From Nocardia rhamnosiphila NBRC 108938 (lineage in GTDB: Bacteria > Actinomycetota > Actinomycetes > Mycobacteriales > Mycobacteriaceae), in NCBI RefSeq assembly GCF_000720425.1, contig NZ_JOAJ01000001.1, positions 620,001 through 684,000 on the forward strand: a stretch of 64,000 bases of DNA, written 5' to 3'. Each line of letters starts with the position of its first letter. Position 1 is the first letter of the stretch. Below, one piece after another: positions 8,894-18,143 of this stretch. The notes below the pieces were generated by a model. The model saw nothing but the letters and a program-made list of their open reading frames with translations, was not told the origin of the DNA and ran no database searches. The translations under genes were made by a program, and so were the position numbers.

Positions 8894-9208
8894 ATGTCCG
8901 CGGAGGATTTCCGCACGCTCTACGAGCGGCACGTCGGCTATGTCGTCGCCGGCGATATGAAGGCCGCTCTGGCCGATATGGTGCAGGAGAATCTGCCGGC
9001 GGTCTTCGAGAGCGTCACCGTGCCCCGAGGCGCGGTGAACGGGTACGAGATCAAGTCCGTGCGGGCCGAGGGCGAGAAGCAGATCGGGGAAACGGTCTAC
9101 GACACCCCGGACGGTGTGATCGGCCTACGGTCCATCTGGGAACTGCGTGACGGTGCCTGGAAGGCTGCCGCGCTGGAGAATTTCCCGGTGCCGGGAGACC
9201 CGGCGTGA
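8894..9208 (+). CDS. Small SnoaL/NTF2-like protein
   Basis: A 104-residue protein with a start preceded by a strong GAGGAG site. The pattern of an N-terminal helix (FRTLYERHVGYVVAGDMKAALADMV) followed by alternating strands ending in GLRSIWELRDGAWKAAALENF fits the NTF2/SnoaL-like alpha+beta barrel. Members include isomerases, cyclases and ligand-binding accessory proteins. It opens an operon with the DUF35 and Ltp-type proteins (GTGA overlaps) and lies just behind an operator copy. The specific role is unknown; it may help an aldolase or isomerase step. Confidence 0.7.
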   Translation: MSAEDFRTLYERHVGYVVAGDMKAALADMVQENLPAVFESVTVPRGAVNGYEIKSVRAEGEKQIGETVYDTPDGVIGLRSIWELRDGAWKAAALENFPVPGDPA

Positions 9209-9711
9209 GCGGGGCGGACCCGGCGACGGCAGCGCTGCCCGACGGCACGAGCGCGCCTGCATCAGAGGAGGCGACTCCGCGTGACTATCCCTGGGGTCCT
9301 GCCGAGGACGGGCTCGACCAGCCGTATTGGGACGGTCTGGTCGCGGGTGAGCTGCGGTTGCAGCGCTGCGGGAACTGTCAGGAGTGGATCTGGGGGCCGC
9401 AGTGGATCTGCGGGGCCTGCCACACCTTCGACCCGGGCTGGGAATCCGTCGAGCCGGTGGGCACCGTCTACAGCTGGTCGCGCAGCCACTACCCGTTCAT
9501 CACCGAACTCGCCGACCACATTCCCTACGTGACGGTACTGGTGGAACTGCCCGCCGCCGGGCACCGCCGGGTGCTCGGCATCCTCACCGACGACGACGCA
9601 GCGGACGTCCGGATCGGTGAGCGGGTCGTCGGGCATATCGAACTCGACGAAGGCGCGACCTGGCCGCTGCTGCGGTGGCGGCGCGACACCACAGAAGGAG
9701 CACGGTCGTGA
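9205..9711 (+). CDS. DUF35 zinc-ribbon/OB-fold protein
   Basis: This 168-residue protein has an N-terminal rubredoxin-like zinc ribbon with cysteines at about 55, 58, 69 and 72 (CGNC and CGAC), then an OB-fold (GTVYSWSRSHYPF to DEGATWPLL). Such ChsH2/DUF35 proteins bind thiolase-like Ltp partners and help hold acyl-CoA; in steroid side-chain breakdown the pair forms a retro-aldolase. Here the GTG overlaps the stop of the SnoaL gene, and its own stop overlaps the GTG of the Ltp-type protein. A DUF35-Ltp complex is therefore very likely. Confidence 0.85.
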   Translation: MSGADPATAALPDGTSAPASEEATPRDYPWGPAEDGLDQPYWDGLVAGELRLQRCGNCQEWIWGPQWICGACHTFDPGWESVEPVGTVYSWSRSHYPFITELADHIPYVTVLVELPAAGHRRVLGILTDDDAADVRIGERVVGHIELDEGATWPLLRWRRDTTEGARS

Positions 9712-10892
9712 CCGATGCGTTGCTGCGCGGGGCCGCCGCGGTCGTCGGCGTCGCGGATATCCACTACAAACGCGGCGCCGCGCCGCACGGCGAACTCCGG
9801 ATGACCCTGGAGGCGATCGTCGCGGCCTGCGCCGACGCCGGGATCTCACCGCGCGAACTCGACGGTTTCGTGTCCTACGCCGGTGGCGGCCACGACGGCG
9901 CGATACTCGGCGGCGCGCTCGGTGTCGAAGATGTGCGCTGGTCGAACATGATGTGGGGCGGCGGGGGCGGTACCGTCGCCGCCGCGATCAACAATGCGGC
10001 GGTGGCCATCGCCACCGGCCAGGCCGAGTGCGTCGTGGTGTTCCGGTCGATGGCCCAGGAGGACACCGGCCGGCTCGGCTACGCGAAGTACTTCTACGGA
10101 CCGCACTACCTCGCGCACGGAGTCGGCTCACCCGCCCAGGTGTGCGCCCTGCGCACCCAACGGCTGCTCGAACACGACGGGGTGCCCCGCGAAGCGATGC
10201 GCGCCCTGGTCCTCGCCGCGTACCGGCACGCCCAGAACAACCCGGAGGCCGCCGGATACGGCAAACCGCTGAACGAACAAACCTACGAAGCCTCCCGGAT
10301 GATCACCGAGCCGTTCCATCTGTTCGACTGCTCGCGGGAGAGCGACGGTGCGGTCGCGCTGGTACTGGTATCGGCCGAACGCGCCCGCAGCATTCGCCCC
10401 GACGCCGCCTATGTCCTGGCCGGTGCGCAGGGTGCGCCGGGCGGCTATTCGTCGATCATCGACAACGACGACCTGTACACCAGCGCGGGTTTCGCGGGCC
10501 GGCCCGGCCGGCCCGGTGTGGCCGACCGGCTCTGGGCCGCAGCGGGTCTCGGTCCCGGCGATATCGATGTCGTGCAGGTCTACGAGAACTTCAGTGGTCC
10601 CGCCGTGGCGGCATTGATCGACCACGGCCTGGCGCCGGCGGGCCCGGCGGCGGGGGAGGTGCTCACCGTCGACAACCTGACCGCGGGTATCGGCAAGCTG
10701 CCCGTCAACACCAGCGGCGGCAATATCGCCGACTCGTTCGTCAACGGTATGGGCCTGGCCGTCGAAGCCGTCCGGCAGATCCGCGGCACCTCGACCAATC
10801 CCGTGGCGGACGCGCATCTCTCGCTGTTCATCGGCGGGCCGATGGCGCCCCTGGTCAGCTCCACCCTGTTCGGCCGCGAAGAAACCCTCTGA
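9708..10892 (+). CDS. Ltp/SCP2-type thiolase-like protein (probable aldolase or acyltransferase)
   Basis: A 394-residue thiolase-superfamily protein of the lipid-transfer-protein (Ltp, SCP2 thiolase-like) group. At the position of the thiolase nucleophile it has a glycine run (GGGGGTVAAAINNA) rather than cysteine. The C-terminal half has VYENFSGPAVAALIDHG and PVNTSGGNIADSFVNGMG, which correspond to the conserved catalytic-loop and CoA-binding segments. Cys-less Ltp proteins paired with a DUF35 partner are known to catalyse retro-aldol cleavage in steroid catabolism, and the tyrosine in VYENF is suggestive of that. It is coupled to the DUF35 gene by a GTGA overlap. Activity is inferred, not proven. 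Confidence 0.8.
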   Translation: MTDALLRGAAAVVGVADIHYKRGAAPHGELRMTLEAIVAACADAGISPRELDGFVSYAGGGHDGAILGGALGVEDVRWSNMMWGGGGGTVAAAINNAAVAIATGQAECVVVFRSMAQEDTGRLGYAKYFYGPHYLAHGVGSPAQVCALRTQRLLEHDGVPREAMRALVLAAYRHAQNNPEAAGYGKPLNEQTYEASRMITEPFHLFDCSRESDGAVALVLVSAERARSIRPDAAYVLAGAQGAPGGYSSIIDNDDLYTSAGFAGRPGRPGVADRLWAAAGLGPGDIDVVQVYENFSGPAVAALIDHGLAPAGPAAGEVLTVDNLTAGIGKLPVNTSGGNIADSFVNGMGLAVEAVRQIRGTSTNPVADAHLSLFIGGPMAPLVSSTLFGREETL

Positions 10893-10919
10893 CCACCCGC
10901 GCACTACCCGAGGACGGAT

Positions 10920-12365
10920 ATGGACACCACCCTGGATCGCCGCGCGCTGTTCATCGACGGCGAATGGGCGAAACCGCAGACCGATGCCACCGTCGAGGTG
11001 ATCGAGGCGGCCACCGAAAAGGTGCTCGGCGTTTCCGCACTGGCACAGACCGCCGATATCGATGCGGCCGTGGCCGCCGCCCGCCGCGCGCTACCGGCCT
11101 GGCGTGCGCTGAGTTCGACCGAACGCGCGGAGCATCTCGACCGATTCGCCGCCGCCCTGCGCGGCCGGGCGAAAACCACCGCCGCGCTGGCCAGCCGCGA
11201 GAACGGTATGCCCATCTCGTTGTCGATCAATGTCAACGGGTACGCCCCGAGCCTCATGGTCGGCTACTACGCGAACGCGATCCGCGGTACCGAACGCGAC
11301 GAGGTGCGGCCGAGCGCGTTGGGGGGCCGCACGGTGGTGCGCCGGGACTCGGTCGGTGTGGTCGCCGCGATCACGCCGTGGAACTACCCGCAATCGCTGG
11401 CGGCGATGAAACTTGCGCCCGCACTGGCCGCGGGGTGCACGGTGGTCTTGAAGCCCGCGCCCGAAACAGCCTTGGATGCCTATATTTTCGCTGATGCCGC
11501 GGTGGAGGCGGGTCTGCCGCCCGGTGTTCTGAACGTCGTCGTGGGCGGGCGGGAGGCCGGCGCCCACCTGGTCGAGCATCCGGGCGTCGACAAGGTCGCC
11601 TTCACCGGCTCCACGGCCGCCGGGCGCGCCATCGGTGAGGTCTGCGGGCGGTTGCTGCGGCCGGTCACCCTCGAACTCGGTGGTAAATCCGCGTCGATCG
11701 TCGCCGACGATGCCGATCTCGACGTGTTCGCGGCGAACCTGCTCGAGGTCTCGCTGGTGAACAACGGCCAGACCTGCCACGCGGGCACCCGCATTCTCGC
11801 CCCCCGCAGCCGTTACGCGGAGGTGGTGGAGGCCGTCACCGAAACCGTGCGCAACCTGCGTATCGGTGATCCGCAGGACCGCGCGACCCAGATCGGCCCG
11901 CTGGTCAGCGCCGCCCAGCGGGACCGGGTCCTCGGCTTCATCGAATCGGGCCGGTGGGACGGCTACCGCATCACCACCGGCGGCGGTATCCCGGCCGACC
12001 AGCCCACCGGCTGGTACGTCGAACCGACGGTATTCGAGGGCGTGCACAATGCCGCGCGGATCGCCCAGGAGGAGATCTTCGGACCCGTACTGACCATCAC
12101 CCCCTACGACGGTGAAGCGGAGGCGATCGAAATCGCCAACGATTCCCGCTACGGGCTCGGCGGCACGGTATGGACCGCCGACGAGGAACGCGGCCTGGCC
12201 CTCGCCGACCGGATCGAATCCGGCACCGTCGGCGTGAACCACTACCAGCTCGACCTGGACGCGCCGTTCGGCGGCGTCAAGGAGTCCGGTGTGGGCCGTG
12301 AACTGGGTCCGGAAGGGCTCGCCCCCTACTACACCGCGAAATCCGTCTACTTCGGCACGCGGTGA
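10920..12365 (+). CDS. NAD(P)-dependent aldehyde dehydrogenase
   Basis: A 481-residue ALDH-superfamily enzyme of usual length. It shows TPWNYPQ at ~152, the cofactor lysine in LKPAPET (~178), FTGSTAAGR (~228), the general-base glutamate in LELGGKS (E252) and the nucleophile in NNGQTCHAGTR (C286). EEIFGPVL and FGGVKESGVGRE are also present. It would oxidise an aldehyde to the acid before CoA activation; following the Ltp/DUF35 pair, it could take the aldehyde released by retro-aldol cleavage. Its stop overlaps the GTG of the CoA-transferase fusion. Confidence 0.9.
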   Translation: MDTTLDRRALFIDGEWAKPQTDATVEVIEAATEKVLGVSALAQTADIDAAVAAARRALPAWRALSSTERAEHLDRFAAALRGRAKTTAALASRENGMPISLSINVNGYAPSLMVGYYANAIRGTERDEVRPSALGGRTVVRRDSVGVVAAITPWNYPQSLAAMKLAPALAAGCTVVLKPAPETALDAYIFADAAVEAGLPPGVLNVVVGGREAGAHLVEHPGVDKVAFTGSTAAGRAIGEVCGRLLRPVTLELGGKSASIVADDADLDVFAANLLEVSLVNNGQTCHAGTRILAPRSRYAEVVEAVTETVRNLRIGDPQDRATQIGPLVSAAQRDRVLGFIESGRWDGYRITTGGGIPADQPTGWYVEPTVFEGVHNAARIAQEEIFGPVLTITPYDGEAEAIEIANDSRYGLGGTVWTADEERGLALADRIESGTVGVNHYQLDLDAPFGGVKESGVGRELGPEGLAPYYTAKSVYFGTR

Positions 12366-14974
12366 GCACGATGACAGATGGAACGGAGTCGACGATGATC
12401 CTCCCGCTGCACGGCGTCCGTGTCCTGGACCTCACCGACGGACTGGGCGAGTCCTGCGGCCGCTACCTCGCCGATCTGGGTGCGGAGGTGATCCGCGTCG
12501 AACAACCCGGCGGGTCGTACTCGCGGTCCGCCGAACCTGTTGTCGACGGTGTGAGCATTCCGTTCGCGCTGCGCAATGCCAACAAGCGGGCCGTCACCGC
12601 CGACCTCACCACCGAGGCCGGCCGCGAGCGGTTGCGCGAGCTGGCCGCCACGGCGGATATCCTTGTCGAATCCCAGCCCCCCGGCCGGTTGACCGGGCTG
12701 GGTGTCGGAGCCGACGAGATACGTTTCGGCGCAACGGGTTTGGTCTGGGTTTCGATCAGCGGTTTCGGCCAGGACGGCCCCTATCGCCACTGGCAGGCCA
12801 CCGAACCCGTCCTCTACGCTCTCTCGGGCGTGCTGTCCCGGTCCGGTGCGCCCGGTGCGGAACCGCTGCTCCCGCCCGCCGGGCTGATCGAGGAGACGGT
12901 GGGCGTCCACGCCGCCTGGGCGGCATTGCTCGCCTACCACCGCCGCCTCGACACCGGTCAGGGCGATACCGTCGACCTCTCCGCCTTCGAGACGATCGTG
13001 CACGGTTTCGATCCCGGTTTCGGCACCCAGGGCTCGGCGGCGGCCGGACGTTCGGAAGATTTCCCGCGCGGCCGCCCCGACGCGGCGAACTTCTATCCGG
13101 TGTTCCCCTGCCGCGACGGTCAGGTCCGCATCTGCATGCTGGCGAAACGACAGTGGCGCGGTATGTTCGAATGGCTCGGCTCCCCAACGGAATTCGCGGA
13201 CCCGAGATACGACACCATCCCCGCCCGCTTCGCCGCGGCGGACACCCTGCACCCCTTGATCGCAAAACTCTTCGCCGGATACACCCAGGCCGAACTCGTG
13301 GCCGAGGGCGCCCGGCGCGGTGTCCCGGTCGGCGGAGTACACACGCTCACCGAGGTACTCGAAACAGAACACTTCGCCGAATCCGGTGCCCTCGCGGACA
13401 CCGAGATCGGTGCGGGTCTGCGCGCACGGGTCCCCTCCGGCTATGTCTCGTTCGACGGCCACCGGGCCGGATTCCGCACACCCGCCCCCGAACCCGGCGA
13501 GCACGACACCGCCGAACTCGTACCTGAGCACACCGAATCCTCCGTGATCACCCGCACCGGCAGCGCCACGACCCACCGCGAAACATCCGGAATCGATGCC
13601 GGCGGAACGGACCCCGTGCTCACGGGCCACCGACCGGAAGATCCGGCCCGCACCGGTGAAGCGCGGCTCGGCGTGGGCTCCGCGGATTCCGGTGCCGACC
13701 GGCGCGTTCCGGCCCCCACCGCGGCCGACGCAACGGCGCCCCTTGCCGGCCTGCGCGTACTGGACCTGGGAGTCATCGTCTTCGGCGCCGAGCTGAGCCG
13801 GCAGTTCGCCGACTACGGCGCCGACGTGATCAAAATCGAGAACGCGAACTTCCCGGACGGCCTGCGCCAGTCCCGCCGCGGCTCCGCCCTCGCCGCCTCC
13901 GTCGCCTGGGGCCACCGCAACAAACGCAGCCTCGGACTCGACCTGCGCAGCAGCGCGGGCCTGGAGGTCTTCCGGCGGCTGGCCGCCGGCGCCGATGTGG
14001 TGCTCGCCAACTTCAAACCCGGCACCCTCGCCTCGATGGGCCTGTCCTACGACGTGCTCGCCGAGCTCAACCCACGCCTGGTCGTCTCCGAATCCAGCGC
14101 CTTCGGCAGCACCGGCCCATGGCGCGCCCGGCTCGGCTACGGCCCCCTGGTCCGCGCCTCGTGCGGCGTCTCGGCGCTCTGGCGCTATCCGGACGACGCG
14201 GAACTGCTGTGCGACGGCCAAACCGTTTACCCCGACCATATCGCCGCCCAGGTCACCGCGGTCGCGGTACTCGCCACGCTGATCGGCCGCCGCCGCACCG
14301 GCCGCGGCACGCATATCGAAGTGGCACAGGCCGATACGGCTCTCGTCCACCTCGGCACCCAGCTGGTGACCGAAGCGCTGCGCCCGGGTACGGTCACCGC
14401 CCCCGGCAACGCCGACCCGTACGCGGCCCCTAGCGGCGTCTACGCCTGCGCGGGGGACGACGAATGGTGCGTTGTCACCGTGCGTGACGACCACCAGTGG
14501 GCCGCACTGTGCGAGGTACTCGACCGTCCGGATCTCTCGTCGGACCCCCGTTTCTCCACCGCCGCACACCGTATCGCGAACAGGCCGGAACTCGATCGGA
14601 TCGTCGCCACCTGGCTCCGCGACCGCGCCCCGCAGGAAGCGGCCGCCGAACTACAGGCGGCCGGCGTTCCCGCCGGTGCAATGCTGCGACTCCCGCAACT
14701 CCTCACCGACCCGCACCTGACCGCCCGCGCCACCTACACCCGTGTCGAACACGACCGCCTACCCATGACCCTGCCCGCCGCCGCCCGCGCAGCGGTGTTC
14801 ACCGGTATCGCCGACCCCCCGACCCGCCAAGCGCCGCTTGCCGGCGAACACACCCGGGAGGTGTGTCTCGAGCTCGGGATGGACAGTACTGAGGTCGACG
14901 CGCTGATAGCGGCGGGAGTCCTGCAACCTTCGGCCCCGAGCACCGCGTCGATCCGGGAGCCTGCCACAGGGTAG
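12362..14974 (+). CDS. Tandem-fused CaiB/BaiF (family III) CoA-transferase
   Basis: An 870-residue protein made of two family III CoA-transferase domains in one chain. Domain 1 (~10-370) starts LHGVRVLDLTDGLGESCGRY with LGAEVIRVEQPGG. A ~90-residue low-complexity hydrophilic linker follows. Domain 2 (~455-850) starts LAGLRVLDLGVIVFGAE with YGADVIKIE, NFKPGTLASMGLSY and RLGYGPLVRASCG. These enzymes normally form interlocked dimers, so the fusion is a covalent version. Only domain 1 carries the short GLIEETVGVHAAW-type segment, so one half may be catalytically dominant. It would move CoA between a donor ester and a pathway acid. GTG 12362 overlaps the ALDH stop; ATG 12371 is an alternative. Confidence 0.85.
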   Translation: MSTMTDGTESTMILPLHGVRVLDLTDGLGESCGRYLADLGAEVIRVEQPGGSYSRSAEPVVDGVSIPFALRNANKRAVTADLTTEAGRERLRELAATADILVESQPPGRLTGLGVGADEIRFGATGLVWVSISGFGQDGPYRHWQATEPVLYALSGVLSRSGAPGAEPLLPPAGLIEETVGVHAAWAALLAYHRRLDTGQGDTVDLSAFETIVHGFDPGFGTQGSAAAGRSEDFPRGRPDAANFYPVFPCRDGQVRICMLAKRQWRGMFEWLGSPTEFADPRYDTIPARFAAADTLHPLIAKLFAGYTQAELVAEGARRGVPVGGVHTLTEVLETEHFAESGALADTEIGAGLRARVPSGYVSFDGHRAGFRTPAPEPGEHDTAELVPEHTESSVITRTGSATTHRETSGIDAGGTDPVLTGHRPEDPARTGEARLGVGSADSGADRRVPAPTAADATAPLAGLRVLDLGVIVFGAELSRQFADYGADVIKIENANFPDGLRQSRRGSALAASVAWGHRNKRSLGLDLRSSAGLEVFRRLAAGADVVLANFKPGTLASMGLSYDVLAELNPRLVVSESSAFGSTGPWRARLGYGPLVRASCGVSALWRYPDDAELLCDGQTVYPDHIAAQVTAVAVLATLIGRRRTGRGTHIEVAQADTALVHLGTQLVTEALRPGTVTAPGNADPYAAPSGVYACAGDDEWCVVTVRDDHQWAALCEVLDRPDLSSDPRFSTAAHRIANRPELDRIVATWLRDRAPQEAAAELQAAGVPAGAMLRLPQLLTDPHLTARATYTRVEHDRLPMTLPAAARAAVFTGIADPPTRQAPLAGEHTREVCLELGMDSTEVDALIAAGVLQPSAPSTASIREPATG

Positions 14975-15537
14975 TTGGCAGGCAAAATGGTCTCGGATAA
15001 CTGGAATCGTGGCCCCGCCGAGGCGATGGAGGTTACGGGCCGGTGCGGAACCCAGGAGCGAGACGTGCTCCAGCAGACGGCGGCCGTCCTCCCGGCTGAT
15101 CCATCTGCGACTGTCCGCCCTTGGGTGCGCCGGAGACGTGTTGCGCCTCCAGTTGCTCGACCATCACATCCGGGCTACCCACGCGGGTGTGGAGCACCTG
15201 TTCGCGTTGATCCGCCGGACGTGCACGGCGACGGAGTGGACGTCCATCGTGTCGCAGCACAGTACGGTTACCGGATCGTCTGGGCGGTTCGGCTGGATAC
15301 CGGCCCACTCGCGTCCGCTCTGATACTCGCGGGAGCGGTAATGGAACACGAGGCGACAGCGGTAGTGGTGCCCTCCTTACCGGCCATCGACCACAGTGAC
15401 CGGATCATGGCCGTTCGGGGTCATTCGGCCGTCATGGGCTCAGCGCGTGACGTAATAGCTTTACGGCCGCCGCTGAGCCCATAGAACCGGAGGAACCCGC
15501 GCGAAGGCATGTCTGACGGTTGGTCGGCGGCGACCGG
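14975..15537. other. Intergenic stretch with a possible degraded reading frame
   Basis: This 560-bp stretch separates the convergent CoA-transferase and acyl-CoA dehydrogenase genes. A plus-strand frame from about 15200 to 15484 reads like real protein (VAAQYGYRIVWAVRLD, then ALILAGAVMEHEATAVVV and PSLPAIDHSDRI), but it has no convincing start and its upstream part looks scrambled. It may be the tail of a small decayed gene, possibly recombinase-like; I do not recognise it. A long inverted repeat at 15434-15482 lies at its end. Confidence 0.3.
15434..15482. terminator. Inverted repeat between convergent genes, likely bidirectional terminator
   Basis: The 12-bp arms ATGGGCTCAGCG and CGCTGAGCCCAT match perfectly around a 25-nt loop. 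The repeat sits 56 bp beyond the acyl-CoA dehydrogenase stop and downstream of the CoA-transferase, where a shared terminator would be expected. There is no U-tract, as is common in actinobacteria. Confidence 0.5.
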
Positions 15538-16689
15538 TCAGGACTTCATCAGATCGCGGTGGATGATCTCCTTCATGATCTCGTTGGTGCCGCCGTAGAT
15601 CCGCTGGATGCGGTGGTCCAGGTAGGCCCGCGCCACGGGGTACTCCATCATGTAGCCGTAGCCGCCGTGGAACTGTACACCGGCGTCGATTACGCGGCCC
15701 TGGAGTTCGGTGGCCCACAGTTTCGCCTTGGCGGCGTCCACCGCGGTGAGTGTGCCGTGGTTGTGTGCGCGGACGCAGCGGTCGATATAGGCCCGCGACA
15801 CCTCGATCGCCGTCCGCAGGTCGGCGAGGGTGAAACCCATTCCCTGGAATTCGCCGATCCGTTTGCCGAACGCCGTGCGTTCCTTCACGTAGTCCATGGT
15901 CCAGCCGAATACCGCTTCGGCCGAAACCTGTGCCGCGATCCCGATGCCCAGGCGTTCCAGGGGCAGTGACTGCATCAGATAGGCGAAGCCGGCGCCGCGG
16001 TCACCGAGCAGGTCGGCGGCGGGGACCCGGACATTGTCGAAGAACAGTTCGGCGGTGTCCTGGGCGTGCAGGCCGACCTTGTCGAGTTTGCGGCCGCGGG
16101 TGAAACCGGGGGTGCCGTCCTCGACGACGAGCAGGCTGAATCCCTTGGAACCGGCCTGGGGATCGGTTTTGGCGAAGACGATCACCAGGTCGGCGAGGAC
16201 ACCGCTGGTGATGAAGGTTTTGGCGCCGTTGATGATCCACTCGTCCCCGTCGAGGACCGCGGTGGTGGTGACGGCGCGCAGGTCACTGCCCGCGCCGGGT
16301 TCGCTCATGGCGATCGCACCGATCGTCTCCCCGGTGACGAACCCGGGCAACCAGCGCCGGCGCTGCGCCTCATCGGCGTGCCGGAGCAGATAATTGAGCA
16401 CGATATCGTCGTTGGTCGAGAAGCCGGATTGGAGTGCCGACGCGCCCACGCGGGCAATCTCCTCCTGGATGACCACCCGGTACCGGTAGTCGGTTTCCCC
16501 GGGCCCGCCGAACTCCTCCGGAACGGGGAGTCCGAGCAGGCCTTGGTGGCCGGCGGCGAGCCAGGTCGCGCGGTCGATCAGCCGCTCGGCATCCCATTTC
16601 TCGAGGTTCGGCGTGACGTGCTTGTCGACGAACCCGCGCACCGAGGCGCGGAACAGTTCGTGGTCGTTGTCGAAGAGATCGCTCTCCAC
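15538..16689 (-). CDS. Acyl-CoA dehydrogenase
   Basis: A 383-residue FAD-dependent acyl-CoA dehydrogenase. It shows AMSEPGAGSDL (FAD/substrate loop), TFITSGVLADLVIVFAKTD, KVGLHAQDTAELFFDNVRVP, FGKRIGEFQGMGF and the C-terminal QFHGGYGYM...RIYGGTNEIM. The YGGT motif has Gly where medium-chain enzymes carry the catalytic Glu. A glutamate in PLERLG matches the alternative base position of isovaleryl-CoA and long-chain dehydrogenases, so catalysis should be intact. GTG 16689 is preceded by AAGGAGAA; upstream in-frame codons are low-complexity. Probably co-transcribed with the Rieske oxygenase 130 bp upstream. Confidence 0.88.
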   Translation of the reverse strand: MESDLFDNDHELFRASVRGFVDKHVTPNLEKWDAERLIDRATWLAAGHQGLLGLPVPEEFGGPGETDYRYRVVIQEEIARVGASALQSGFSTNDDIVLNYLLRHADEAQRRRWLPGFVTGETIGAIAMSEPGAGSDLRAVTTTAVLDGDEWIINGAKTFITSGVLADLVIVFAKTDPQAGSKGFSLLVVEDGTPGFTRGRKLDKVGLHAQDTAELFFDNVRVPAADLLGDRGAGFAYLMQSLPLERLGIGIAAQVSAEAVFGWTMDYVKERTAFGKRIGEFQGMGFTLADLRTAIEVSRAYIDRCVRAHNHGTLTAVDAAKAKLWATELQGRVIDAGVQFHGGYGYMMEYPVARAYLDHRIQRIYGGTNEIMKEIIHRDLMKS

Positions 16690-16819
16690 TGTCGGGTTCT
16701 CCTTCGTATCGTGTACCCGGCCGGCGCTGGCCGTGCGTCTTCGGCTCAACGCCGTTTCGTGCGCCTCCGGCTCGGTTACGCCCACGCGCCCCGGCTCGGT
16801 GCCGGCCGAGTGCTCCCGC

Positions 16820-17989
16820 TCAGCGCTGAGCGAGCAGTTCCTGGACGCCGCGGCGGAACACCTGATTCGCGACTTCGTTGCGGCCCAGGATCATCCGCCC
16901 GGCATTGGCGCTGGCCATGCTCACCTGCGAATCGCGGAGCAGTGGGAAGTCCTCGGCGTGCAGGACGGCCAGCAGGATCTCCCAGTTCTTGTCCCACAAC
17001 CGGGTCCAGCGTTCCTCGGTCATCTCGGTGTCCTCGACCTTCGGCACGATCAACCGCATCTCCATCCGGCTGCGCTGCGGGTCGGTCGGGTGGGGGCGGA
17101 AGGTGAGCAGTTGGAAATGGTCCGGCTGCCGCAGCAGGGTGCTGTTGGGTAGCAGGAAATGGGTTTCGGTGACGTGGTTCGCGAGGCTGCGGTCGCCGGG
17201 GTCCTCTTCGATCCAGCGGTCGATCGATTTGCGCGGGGCGATGAAGCGGCAGTGCCGGCCGAAATCGTCGAAGGCGAGCACATTGGTGTGGATGTGCTTG
17301 GCGGCGGTGTTCGGGTGCGCGTACTGGATGTGGTAGCCGTCGAGGAAGGCGTCCTGCATGATCTTCCAGTTCACCGGCTCGTCGAAACCTTCGCCGCGCA
17401 CCGTGACCAGCGATTCGAGCCGGTAGGACGCGAGGACCGCGTCCATCTCCGGTCCGAGCCAGCTCGCGACGTCGATCTCGGCATCGGCGTCGTCGATCAC
17501 CCAGATGAAGCCGTGCCGCTCCTCGGTCGGTAGCGAGATGAGACCCATCTCGGCGCGTTCGGCCTCACCGAAGGTGTTGTCGCGGGTGATGGTGCGCAGG
17601 CTGCCGTCGGTGTCGTAGGACCAGCGGTGATAGGGGCAGGAGAACAACCGGCAGCGGCCCTTCTCCTCTTTCTCGACCATCGCACCGCGATGCCGGCACA
17701 GGTTGACCAGCGTCTTGACGCCGCCGTCGCGCTGCCGGACCACGATCACATTGTTCCGGGGCAACTGCAGGGTGAAGAAATCGCCGGCGCGGGGGATCTC
17801 GGACGCGTGCGCGACGATGCTCGGTACCCGGCCGAAGACCAGATCGCGTTCGCGCTTGGCGACCGCGGTATCGGTGAACTCCTCCGGTTCGAACCAGGTG
17901 GTGTGCGCGAACTCGTCGGTGGTGTCGTTGCGCAGGTGGTCGAGGGTGCGGCGAATGCGTTCCTCGCGGGGTGCTCCGACCTCGGTCAT
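16820..17989 (-). CDS. Rieske non-heme iron oxygenase, alpha-subunit type
   Basis: A 389-residue ring-hydroxylating oxygenase alpha subunit. The Rieske [2Fe-2S] ligands are C98 and H100 in CRHRGAM and C118 and H121 in CPYHRW. The mononuclear iron site is in NWKIMQDAFLDGYHIQYAH (bridging D213, ligands H220 and H225). No beta-subunit gene is nearby, so it probably belongs to the homotrimeric alpha-only type, as for KshA or related monooxygenases. Electrons would come from the PDR-type reductase at 24228, which sits behind the same operator. It starts with ATG 17989; the operator copy at 18045 lies ~56 bp upstream. The hydroxylation substrate is unknown. Confidence 0.9.
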   Translation of the reverse strand: MTEVGAPREERIRRTLDHLRNDTTDEFAHTTWFEPEEFTDTAVAKRERDLVFGRVPSIVAHASEIPRAGDFFTLQLPRNNVIVVRQRDGGVKTLVNLCRHRGAMVEKEEKGRCRLFSCPYHRWSYDTDGSLRTITRDNTFGEAERAEMGLISLPTEERHGFIWVIDDADAEIDVASWLGPEMDAVLASYRLESLVTVRGEGFDEPVNWKIMQDAFLDGYHIQYAHPNTAAKHIHTNVLAFDDFGRHCRFIAPRKSIDRWIEEDPGDRSLANHVTETHFLLPNSTLLRQPDHFQLLTFRPHPTDPQRSRMEMRLIVPKVEDTEMTEERWTRLWDKNWEILLAVLHAEDFPLLRDSQVSMASANAGRMILGRNEVANQVFRRGVQELLAQR

Positions 17990-18044
17990 CGGGTTACCTC
18001 CAATCTCGTGCTCGACGGCGTGACCGCCGCCGATCTCTGCTTAA

Positions 18045-18061
18045 ATCTAAACCAGTTAGTT
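18045..18061. promoter_or_regulatory. 17-bp inverted-repeat operator, copy 4
   Basis: ATCTAAACCAGTTAGTT lies in the divergent promoter region between the Rieske oxygenase (minus) and the GNAT gene (plus). A looser half-site, CGTTAGATTTAG, occurs near 18103-18114, close to the GNAT start. Confidence 0.6.
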
Positions 18062-18143
18062 TTAGGTGTAAAGCTCCGGGCATTGCCCCGGAAACCGACT
18101 ACCGTTAGATTTAGTGCCAGATTCCGCTCGTCGAGGAGTACGG

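Noticed and set aside
9617..11494. 625-codon plus-strand frame spanning the DUF35, Ltp and ALDH genes
   Set aside because: It is an Arg-rich out-of-frame reading of three genes that have clear catalytic motifs and overlapping starts and stops.
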